The notes beneath the pieces were generated by a model, which worked only from the letters and a program-made list of their open reading frames with translations, searched no databases and was not told the origin of the DNA. Positions 1-4,939 of a DNA stretch of 5,058 nucleotides are shown here, piece after piece. The DNA is taken from positions 1 to 5,058 of the forward strand of contig JAVBNE010000088.1 of NCBI GenBank assembly GCA_031551755.1, in the 5' to 3' direction. This DNA is from JAVBMU01 sp031551755 (GTDB lineage Bacteria; Actinomycetota; Actinomycetes; Actinomycetales; Cellulomonadaceae). Both the position numbers and the translations under genes were made by a program. Positions within the stretch are counted from its first letter, which is position 1. Each line of letters opens with the position of its first letter.

Positions 1-1
1 C

Positions 2-133
2 CATTCCCAGGGCGACCTCGACAACATCGCCTACCTGCTCAACACAAGGCCCCGCGAAACCCTCGGATTCTTGAAACCATCAGAGAAACTCGCCATGCTA
101 CTAAACGAAAGCGGTGACGCACTGACCGGATGA
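2..133 (+). CDS. IS30-family transposase, C-terminal fragment (5' end outside window)
   Basis: The frame opens at the window edge and ends at TGA 131-133, leaving 43 residues. They include GDLDNIAYLLNTRPRETLGF followed by KPSEKLAMLL, which matches the conserved tail of IS30-family DDE transposases (D-L-D-x-I-A-x-x-L-N-x-R-P-R-x-T-L-G, then P-x-E). In this family that segment lies just after the catalytic core; the DDE residues themselves would be upstream and are not visible. The protein cuts and joins the IS ends during transposition. The stop codon appears to fall inside the right terminal repeat, a compact layout I associate with actinobacterial members. The frame is the same as that of the downstream TrbL-like gene, so only the TGA separates the two. 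Family assignment is firm; whether the full transposase is intact cannot be told. Confidence 0.85.
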   Translation, partial: HSQGDLDNIAYLLNTRPRETLGFLKPSEKLAMLLNESGDALTG

Positions 134-140
134 AATCGCC
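111..140 (+). repeat. Probable right terminal inverted repeat of the IS30-family element
   Basis: This stretch, GCGGTGACGCACTGACCGG followed by ATGAAATCGCC, has the layout I recall for ends of actinobacterial IS30 elements, where the repeat overlaps the last codons and stop of the transposase. Coding similarity to the interrupted gene starts straight after it. The partner repeat is not in the window, so this cannot be confirmed by matching the two ends, and the boundary could be off by a few bases. Confidence 0.4.
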
Positions 141-241
141 AGGTATCGGACATCCTGGGACGCCCCGTTGACCTGCTGGTCGGGTCGATCGGCTCGGCGC
201 TGATCGCCTCCCCTCTGGTCGCGGTCCTGGTCGTCGGCACA
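141..241 (+). other. Detached 5' coding remnant of the TrbL-like gene
   Basis: Read in the frame of the gene at 242-2416, this stretch has no stop and encodes a typical hydrophobic helix: LLVGSIGSALIASPLVAVLV runs into VGT and then into the VIWVLW that begins the downstream frame. There is no ATG, GTG or TTG codon between the transposase stop (131-133) and GTG 242. A start at 242 would cut this helix in two, so the natural start must have been upstream of the IS junction. The remnant is the best evidence that the gene is interrupted rather than simply short. Confidence 0.65.
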
Positions 242-2416
242 GTGATTTGGGTCCTGTGGTCGAACTACAAGGGCGGTGGCCGCGGCACCAACGGCCTTGT
301 CCAGATGGGTAAGGCGTGCCTATCTGTCGCCTTGCTGACCGTCATGGTTGCCGGGGCAAGCGCATCCACGAGCACGGGCGATTACAGGCCCGGGTACATG
401 TCCCCCGGCTGGATGGCCTCGAAGTTGGAAACGACCGTTGCCGCCGGTGTGGGGTCGATCTCCACTGCGGTGCCAATCCCCGAGTCGACCGCAGCCGGAG
501 ACACCGGTTCAGTGACCAACGATGAGCTCTCGTGTGTCCGGTACAAGGCCGCGATGGGGGCGCTGCACACCACCGGAGGTCCAGCCGGAGCCGTCGACCG
601 AGTCGTATCAGACATGTGGTCCTCGACGGGGATGGCCGTGTGGCGAGCCCACCAGCTCGGGGAAAACCCCCACGCCTACCGGGTCGACTGTCACATGCTC
701 GAGCTGCGCGCCGGCAAGTCCCTCGACCAGCAGCAACCGATCTACACCCGGGCAGGCACGACACTGAAGATCGATCCGAACTCGAAGGCGATCTACCCCG
801 GCGACACCAATGACATCACCCGTGCGATGGTCGCCTACGCCACCTGCCAGTACACCTCAGCTCAAGGGTTCACGATCACCCCAGCGTTCTCAGATCTTGG
901 TGCGACACCAGGCGACTGCAAGCGGTTCTTCACCGATCCGGACTTCAACCTCGACGGCAGCGCATTCGACGTTCACGAAAAGCAGCACCAGATCTACAAG
1001 AGCCTGTCCGACCCGAGCGCACGTGACTTCGTGCTGCACCTGTACGGCAACGCGAATGCCGGCATCACCCCGATGACGGGCGCTACCTACATGGCCGGCT
1101 CCTACGCGTCGCTGGGGACCTTTGGGTTCCTCGATGTGCTGGTGGGGTTCACCCGTCTCCTGCTCGCTGGGCTGATGTTCAGCCTCCTGTTCGTCCTGGT
1201 GCTCTCACTTGTGCCGGGCAAGAGCGATGAGGGCCTGGTCTCCGGTTGGCTGAGGAAGGCCGTCGGGATGAGCGTGCTGAGCTTCGGGTACACGCTGATC
1301 CTCGGGGTGGTCGTCACATTCTCCGCAGCCATCGTCAGCGCGGCCTCATCGCTGGTCGGTAGCCCCGGTTCGTTCCTCGCCCAGGTCGTCAACGCCATCG
1401 CCCCGCTGATCTCCCTGGGAACCCTGATCTGGGTGTTCAAGCGTGTCTTCAAAGCACCGAACCCGCTATCACTTAAGGGCGCGCTGGCCTACGGGTCCAT
1501 GGCCGGGGCGATCGGTGGCACCGTCGGCTCGACGCTGGGTGGTCGACTATCCCAACGTGGGCAGCAGGCGAAGGACTCGTTGAGTGAGTATGGCCAGGAC
1601 AAGCTCCGCGAGGCCGTCACCGGGACGAAGAAGCGCCCACAGGGGCGCAAAGACTCCAAGATGGCAGCTGCCAGCCGGGCGGTGGATGAGCGCCGTGCAC
1701 GCGGCCGTGGTGGGCGGGCCGAGGATCAAACGACGCGGGAGTACCGCGACGAAGTTGAGGCCGCACATGCCACGCATAAGGCGGCCGCCCTCTCACGCCT
1801 GGAAGCCAGCAGGTCCCGCGCATCCGAAGCGAAGAAGGCCACCGGCGGCGACCGAGCCCGACTCACCGCCGACCAGGCCCTGTGGTCGGCCAAGGACAAG
1901 GCGTCCGGCGCCCGCTCGAGCGCGAACGACGCCACGAGCACGCCCGCGACACGCCGGGCGGCCATCGCGGCCACGGCAAGGGCCCATGGTGCGGCGTGGC
2001 GGGCTGGTGCCGGCGATCTGCGCGAGACGATGGCTGCGAAGGCAAGGGCGCAGGCGGTGTACGTGCGGGCGCGTTCGCGCGATGACCTGCGCGCCAAGGC
2101 AGAAAACGCCCGCATCAGGATGCGCGAGGAGACGCAGGGCAAGCCGTTGCGGTATGCGGCCAAGAAGACGGTGAAGTACACCGGGCTCGCGGCAGCAACG
2201 ATCGCGACCGGCGGCGCAGCGGGCGTGGCGTACGCGGGTTGGCGCGGCGTGAAGGCTGTTGGTCACCAGCGAAGCGGGGCAACGCAGATGCTCCGGGACG
2301 AGCGTCTTGTCGCCAGGATCCGGGACCGCAGAGACGCAGAAGCGGCACCCGAACCGTCCGGCAATGGTCCGTCGTCCACACCGCGGACCTCGGGAGACAC
2401 CGGTGGAGACGCCTAG
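242..2416 (+). CDS. TrbL/VirB6-like conjugative-transfer membrane protein, 5'-truncated by IS30
   Basis: The open frame gives 724 residues from GTG 242. Hydrophobic segments lie at about 1-6 (second half of a helix beginning upstream), 25-43, 292-325, 339-370 and 376-399, with a glycine-rich stretch at 412-433. Between the second and third helices, residues 44-290 form a large soluble domain, probably outside the membrane, with cysteines at 98, 150, 202 and 226 that could form disulfides. After about 435 comes a cytoplasm-type tail of some 290 residues rich in Ala, Arg, Lys and Glu, likely helical or coiled coil, with a weakly hydrophobic Ala/Gly patch at 647-668. Polytopic core plus long basic tail resembles TrbL/VirB6-like channel proteins of actinobacterial type IV secretion systems; the assignment rests on architecture, not on a diagnostic motif. 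No Shine-Dalgarno precedes GTG 242 or the next candidate, ATG 305, so the gene may be a pseudogene or be expressed weakly from the IS side. It is coupled to the gene at 2418. Confidence 0.65.
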   Translation: MIWVLWSNYKGGGRGTNGLVQMGKACLSVALLTVMVAGASASTSTGDYRPGYMSPGWMASKLETTVAAGVGSISTAVPIPESTAAGDTGSVTNDELSCVRYKAAMGALHTTGGPAGAVDRVVSDMWSSTGMAVWRAHQLGENPHAYRVDCHMLELRAGKSLDQQQPIYTRAGTTLKIDPNSKAIYPGDTNDITRAMVAYATCQYTSAQGFTITPAFSDLGATPGDCKRFFTDPDFNLDGSAFDVHEKQHQIYKSLSDPSARDFVLHLYGNANAGITPMTGATYMAGSYASLGTFGFLDVLVGFTRLLLAGLMFSLLFVLVLSLVPGKSDEGLVSGWLRKAVGMSVLSFGYTLILGVVVTFSAAIVSAASSLVGSPGSFLAQVVNAIAPLISLGTLIWVFKRVFKAPNPLSLKGALAYGSMAGAIGGTVGSTLGGRLSQRGQQAKDSLSEYGQDKLREAVTGTKKRPQGRKDSKMAAASRAVDERRARGRGGRAEDQTTREYRDEVEAAHATHKAAALSRLEASRSRASEAKKATGGDRARLTADQALWSAKDKASGARSSANDATSTPATRRAAIAATARAHGAAWRAGAGDLRETMAAKARAQAVYVRARSRDDLRAKAENARIRMREETQGKPLRYAAKKTVKYTGLAAATIATGGAAGVAYAGWRGVKAVGHQRSGATQMLRDERLVARIRDRRDAEAAPEPSGNGPSSTPRTSGDTGGDA
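2405..2408 (+). promoter_or_regulatory. Shine-Dalgarno GGAG deciding the ATG 2418 start
   Basis: GGAG lies nine bases before ATG 2418, inside the last codons of the upstream gene, whose TAG stop is at 2414-2416. This makes 2418 a much better start than the in-frame GTG at 2259, which would place about 53 codons inside the upstream gene and has no comparable signal. The arrangement favours coupled translation of the two genes. Confidence 0.7.
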
Positions 2417-2417
2417 G

Positions 2418-3101
2418 ATGTCCACTGACGTTGCACAGCCGCGGGCTCCCGCGGGGCGCCCCGACGGTGGACAGTTCGCCGGGACTCCCCCACCGGCTCG
2501 CCCCGCCGCCATGGGAGATCACGACGTGGAGCTACCACCGCTCACTGACACCGAGTACAACGAGCACGGGTCATACGGGTATCCACCCGCCCCGCGTTCG
2601 GCCGGACAGCATCTGCTGTTTTGGTTTCGCCAGGTCCATGTCCCTGAGGACGTGCTGCTCCGGGTCCAGGCTGAGTACTCGCGGATCCGGAACCTCGAGC
2701 GCGTCGCCGCCCGGATTACCGCCGAGGAAGGGCACACCGGGGTGATCGAAGGCCAGAAGAAACGTGGACCGAAGCACTCGTGCGAGACGCCGCGAGACAT
2801 GATCGCTTGCATGGACCGGGCCGATCTCGCCGAACGGGCTCGGGCACCCATGCACCTGTGGACGATCGACGTGAGGCCCATCGTTCTCGCCGAGCGCGCC
2901 TACGCCTCAGCCCTTCAGCTGCCCGAGGACGAGCGCTCTGTCGTCCACGAGTTCCGGATCCCGGTCGCCCAGCTCCAGCGAGAGATCACCGTCCTGGAGG
3001 CCCGGGAGATCTTCAATCTCAAGGAGCGCTGTGGCGAGGCGCTGCGGCCCGTTGACCTGGCGTCCCGGCTCGACGAGTTGCTTCGCCAGTCGGGCGGCTA
3101 A
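2418..3101 (+). CDS. Unrecognised 227-residue protein with RPDGGQFAG motif, coupled to the TrbL-like gene
   Basis: The ATG at 2418 begins one base after the upstream stop and follows a good Shine-Dalgarno. Residues 1-60 are rich in Pro, Ala, Gly and Asp and probably disordered; they contain PAGRPDGGQFAGT at 11-23. I associate N-terminal G-Q-F-A tags of this kind with proteins of actinobacterial conjugative elements and phages, but cannot verify it here. Residues 64-105 contain an aromatic patch (LLFWF, 67-71) and a helical region, RVQAEYSRIRNLERVAARI. A basic stretch, GQKKRGPKH, is at 112-120. The C-terminal part (155-225) is charged and helical. Cysteines are at 122, 131 and 205. There is no signal peptide and no membrane segment, so it is probably cytoplasmic. 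Position directly behind a T4SS-like gene suggests a role in transfer or its accessory functions, but no enzymatic motif is visible. It ends tail to tail with the antirepressor gene, overlapping by four bases. Confidence 0.8.
   Translation: MSTDVAQPRAPAGRPDGGQFAGTPPPARPAAMGDHDVELPPLTDTEYNEHGSYGYPPAPRSAGQHLLFWFRQVHVPEDVLLRVQAEYSRIRNLERVAARITAEEGHTGVIEGQKKRGPKHSCETPRDMIACMDRADLAERARAPMHLWTIDVRPIVLAERAYASALQLPEDERSVVHEFRIPVAQLQREITVLEAREIFNLKERCGEALRPVDLASRLDELLRQSGG
2419..2473 (+). promoter_or_regulatory. Possible mRNA hairpin over the start codon of the 2418 gene
   Basis: Bases 2419-2427 (TGTCCACTG, beginning within the ATG) can pair with 2465-2473 (CGGTGGACA) over nine positions, one of them a G-T wobble. 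A second perfect seven-base stem, 2439-2445 with 2448-2454, nests inside but has only a two-base centre. Such a structure could hide the start codon until a ribosome finishing the upstream gene opens it, fitting the one-base gap. It could also be chance pairing in GC-rich coding DNA. Confidence 0.3.
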
Positions 3102-3916
3102 GGAGCATCCGGGCGGCCAGCGAAGGGGCGGGCCAACAGACCCCAAGCTGTGCCGACAACCTCCAGAGAACCCATCATCTCGAACACCCGGTCAAACAGG
3201 ACCCGGTCGGCCTCGGTGTACCCGTTGACGCGCTGGAACGTCCCATTCACCATCCGATCGACCTTCGCCGGTTCCTCACCGTGCTCAGCGACATACAGCG
3301 CCTTGAGCCGCTTGCCGAACGTCGAACACCGGCGCCGAACCGACTTCTCCCCCACTCCACGCTCACGCAGGTAAGAGGTCACGTCCATCGGCCGCGTCGT
3401 CGCGTCCAGTTCCGGTTCCTCTGCCATCACCCGAGCAAGCACGAGACGGGCCTTGGCCTCCAGATAGTCCCCATGGATCACGCCCTTGGCGAGTTGGATC
3501 ACCTCCATCTGGCCCCGGGCTTCCCCGATCAAGTCGGCGAGTTGTTGCTCGGACGCGCGCGGGTTGATGGCGCCACCGCGAGTCCAGTACGCCTCAATGA
3601 CATCAGCCACCTCGGCCTGGTAGGCGACCAGGAGCGGACGGACCTCCTCACCTACACGTGTCTCGGGAATCGTGGCCAGGGCCATCAGGAAAGTTCGAAC
3701 GTCGGCAACGACCATCTGCCGGAGCTTGCCGTCAGCGGCAACCACCGTCGTAACGACGGTGGTTGCCCAAGCTCGCTGTCGGAGCTTGCGGATCTGTTGG
3801 TCAGCGTCGAGTCCGATCGACTCGATCGCGGGCTTCAGGACGACATGCGGTCTGCCATCGACGTCTACGGCCAGAACCTCGGTGTTGCGGAACGGGATGC
3901 GGATCAAGTCAGTCAC
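3098..3916 (-). CDS. Phage-type antirepressor with P22_AR_N-like N-terminal domain
   Basis: The protein has 272 residues. The N-terminus, DLIRIPFRNTEVLAV, followed by VVLKPAIESIGLD, then QIRKLRQRAW and AADGKLRQMVV, matches the pattern of the P22 antirepressor N-terminal domain (about residues 3-112). A helical linker runs from about 122 to 168. The C-terminal domain (about 176-250) contains TSYLRERGVGEKSVRRRCS and FGKRLKALYVAEHGEEP, then VNGYTEADRVLFDRVFE; this looks like a C-terminal domain found with antirepressors of actinobacterial phages and ICEs. Antirepressors of this kind bind and inactivate a phage-type repressor in the cytoplasm. The GTG at 3914-3916 is the first possible start, because an in-frame TAG lies three codons upstream (3923-3925); its ribosome site is weak (AGG five bases before). 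Its stop overlaps that of the plus-strand gene by four bases. No partner repressor gene is in the window, so the regulated genes are unknown. Confidence 0.8.
   Translation of the reverse strand: MTDLIRIPFRNTEVLAVDVDGRPHVVLKPAIESIGLDADQQIRKLRQRAWATTVVTTVVAADGKLRQMVVADVRTFLMALATIPETRVGEEVRPLLVAYQAEVADVIEAYWTRGGAINPRASEQQLADLIGEARGQMEVIQLAKGVIHGDYLEAKARLVLARVMAEEPELDATTRPMDVTSYLRERGVGEKSVRRRCSTFGKRLKALYVAEHGEEPAKVDRMVNGTFQRVNGYTEADRVLFDRVFEMMGSLEVVGTAWGLLARPFAGRPDAP
3737..3767. repeat. Perfect 31-base palindrome within the antirepressor gene
   Basis: GGCAACCACCGTCGT (3737-3751) and ACGACGGTGGTTGCC (3753-3767) are exact reverse complements with one base between them. On the minus strand they encode A-TTVV-TTVV-A, a tandem TTVV peptide. 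The two TTVV units use different codons (ACC ACC GTC GTT, then ACG ACG GTG GTT), so the DNA is an inverted rather than a direct repeat. A shorter overlapping inverted repeat, TTGCCG-TCAG-CGGCAA, lies at 3726-3741. It could be a protein-binding site or an mRNA hairpin, or a by-product of coding a repeated peptide. Confidence 0.9.
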
Positions 3917-3927
3917 GATTGCCTAGA

Positions 3928-3959
3928 GGGGTCGATCGGAGACCCCGCCGGACGATCGA
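3928..3959. repeat. Overlapping inverted repeats upstream of the antirepressor start
   Basis: GGGGTC (3928-3933) pairs with GACCCC (3941-3946) around a seven-base loop. TCGATCG (3932-3938) pairs with CGATCGA (3953-3959) across fourteen bases. The two pairings share bases and exclude each other. They lie 12-43 bases upstream of the antirepressor GTG, where an operator or leader hairpin would be expected. No clear -10/-35 pair is visible on the minus strand next to them. Confidence 0.4.
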
Positions 3960-4216
3960 GGCCACCAACCTCATGTGCGAACTCGAAGGCACGCGCCCAC
4001 CGGTCCGAATCCGGCTCAGGCACCACTTTCGTCGCGCTCGGAACCACACGAATCGGTGCTCATATATCGGGCATGCGACCACGCCCGACCGGACCACGAC
4101 CCTGGATCAGCTGCGGACCCTTCTACGGCACACTGGATCGATCCCACTAGGAAGCCGCGGCGAGTCAATGTGGCCGACCGACCTCGCCCCCCCTGCTTGG
4201 TAACCGGTCGCTTCAG

Positions 4217-4271
4217 TCGGGCAATCAAGGCCCGAGCGGTGAACACACACTCGGTAGACCGGGACCGCTCG
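4217..4271. repeat. Two inverted repeats just upstream of the 4286 gene promoter
   Basis: TCGGGC (4217-4222) and GCCCGA (4230-4235) form a six-base stem with a seven-base loop. CGAGCGGT (4233-4240) and ACCGCTCG (4264-4271) form an eight-base inverted repeat spaced by 23 bases. The second repeat ends one base before the candidate -10 box at 4273 and spans the -35 area, so it is a candidate operator for the 4286 gene. Confidence 0.4.
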
Positions 4272-4272
4272 C

Positions 4273-4278
4273 TACGAT
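4273..4278 (+). promoter_or_regulatory. Candidate -10 box for a leaderless transcript of the 4286 gene
   Basis: TACGAT fits the actinobacterial -10 pattern TANNNT and ends seven bases before ATG 4286, so transcription would start at or within a base of the ATG. No Shine-Dalgarno lies before this ATG, as expected for a leaderless message. No strong -35 is present; the nearest candidate, TCGGTA at 4251-4256 with a 16-base spacer, matches TTGACA weakly. Confidence 0.5.
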
Positions 4279-4285
4279 CGGGCGC

Positions 4286-4936
4286 ATGCCCAAGAGAGCC
4301 GCGCGTCGACAGGTCATGCGGCACGTACTTCGGGTTATGCTGCTTTCCTTCTCGATTCTCGCCATCGCAGCCTTCGCGACAACAAGTTTTCTGACCATCT
4401 ATGAGCCTAAGCCGCGAACATTTGACGGATACGTCACGCTGTTGGCAGAAGACTCCGAGAACGTAGAAGCCCAAATTCTGATTCAGATGCTCGACGACGG
4501 AACAAGCACAAGCCCTTTGATCGATTTGACCGTAACTCTTTGCGGAGAAGGTCGATTCTCGGGAGTGCTTCTGTTTGGAGGAGATGCCACCCTCGGTGAA
4601 TTTCCAGAAACGGGAGCGATTTGGTTTGGCCCACCAGTAAAAGGCAAGGGCCCGGAAGCATGGGATGTGCCTTCGCCAACGGTGACCACGTACGACGGTC
4701 CCGTGACTCTTTTCAAACGAGAGGTGGCCTATTTGCACGGGGATCAGGGCTATCAGCTCTCCGCACAATCACTGCCCCCCTGTTCCCACTCCGAGTCCCT
4801 CGAGAAGAGGGCACTTCACGATTGGGGAGTCACCTTTTATGTCACCGGAAGATTTAGAGCGCCGATTTCAAATATTAGAAAGGCTCTTGACGTAAGTCCT
4901 TCGAGAACCCTCTATTCACTGAGGTTTTCTCAGTGA
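4286..4936 (+). CDS. Membrane-anchored or secreted hypothetical protein, lower GC
   Basis: The frame gives 216 residues from ATG 4286. A basic N-terminus (KRAARR) precedes one hydrophobic stretch at about 14-38 (VLRVMLLSFSILAIAAFATT and onward), which is either an uncleaved anchor or a signal peptide; no lipobox cysteine is seen. The rest, about 40-216, has no further membrane helix and would face outside. It looks mainly beta-stranded, with two cysteines (86 and 166) that could pair. The family is not recognised. ATG 4316 (residue 11) is an alternative start with a weak AGG just before it; 4286 is preferred because a -10 box sits seven bases upstream. Base content is clearly lower than in the TrbL-like gene: the 60 bases at 4441-4500 contain 31 G/C, against 44 at 1981-2040. 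That hints at separate acquisition. The antisense frame over the same bases lacks any recognisable protein character. Confidence 0.7.
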   Translation: MPKRAARRQVMRHVLRVMLLSFSILAIAAFATTSFLTIYEPKPRTFDGYVTLLAEDSENVEAQILIQMLDDGTSTSPLIDLTVTLCGEGRFSGVLLFGGDATLGEFPETGAIWFGPPVKGKGPEAWDVPSPTVTTYDGPVTLFKREVAYLHGDQGYQLSAQSLPPCSHSESLEKRALHDWGVTFYVTGRFRAPISNIRKALDVSPSRTLYSLRFSQ

Positions 4937-4939
4937 TTT
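4916..4939 (+). terminator. Hairpin containing the stop codon of the 4286 gene, possible terminator
   Basis: TCACTGAG (4916-4923) and CTCAGTGA (4929-4936) are perfect reverse complements around the loop GTTTT. The second arm ends in the TGA stop codon, and TTTGT follows. The stem is only moderately GC-rich and the T-run is short, so termination may be weak. No other terminator is visible after the gene. Confidence 0.45.

Larger units (their letters stand above)
1..140 (+). mobile_element. Right end of an IS30-family insertion sequence
   Basis: The transposase C-terminus and the presumed terminal repeat place the IS boundary near position 140. Membrane-protein coding sequence begins immediately afterwards. 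The left end, the other inverted repeat and the target duplication (usually 2-3 bases in this family) lie outside the window, so the exact border is inferred. Confidence 0.6.
3917..4285. other. 369-base intergenic region between divergent genes
   Basis: This region separates the start of the antirepressor (minus strand) from the start of the 4286 gene (plus strand), so it should hold both promoters. Open frames crossing it, including a long minus-strand one reaching to 4768, have no plausible composition or ribosome site and run antisense to the better-supported 4286 gene. It contains inverted repeats at 3928-3959 and at 4217-4271, a perfect ten-base palindrome GGATCGATCC at 4135-4144, and one AT-rich island, CATATATC, near 4061-4068. 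A T-loop-like sequence around 4002-4012 does not build into a tRNA. Confidence 0.6.

Noticed and set aside
2259..2417. Extended start (GTG 2259) for the 2418 gene
   Set aside because: It would overlap the upstream gene by about 53 codons without a ribosome site, while ATG 2418 has GGAG at a good distance and a typical coupled position.
1793..2512. Minus-strand open frame of 239 codons across the tail of the TrbL-like gene
   Set aside because: It arises from the Ala/Arg-rich coding bias of the plus strand; the composition is Arg, Gly, Pro and Cys heavy without motifs.
3918..4026. tRNA-like signals: CCGGTCCGAATCCGG resembling a T-arm, CACCA after it, and TGCCTAG about 100 bases upstream that partly pairs with TCAGGCA
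   Set aside because: The acceptor pairing has mismatches, the length is far too great, the T-loop lacks the usual TTC, and no anticodon arm with T33 can be built. A tRNA or tRNA-fragment att site is not supported.
3281..4150. Plus-strand open frame of 289 codons antisense to the antirepressor
   Set aside because: It is the shadow of a GC-rich gene. The minus-strand product has recognisable antirepressor domains; this one has none.
4016..4768. Minus-strand open frame of 250 codons opposite the 4286 gene
   Set aside because: Its translation is rich in Cys, Arg, Ser and His with no domain, and it has no ribosome site. The plus-strand frame has a proper membrane anchor and a promoter.
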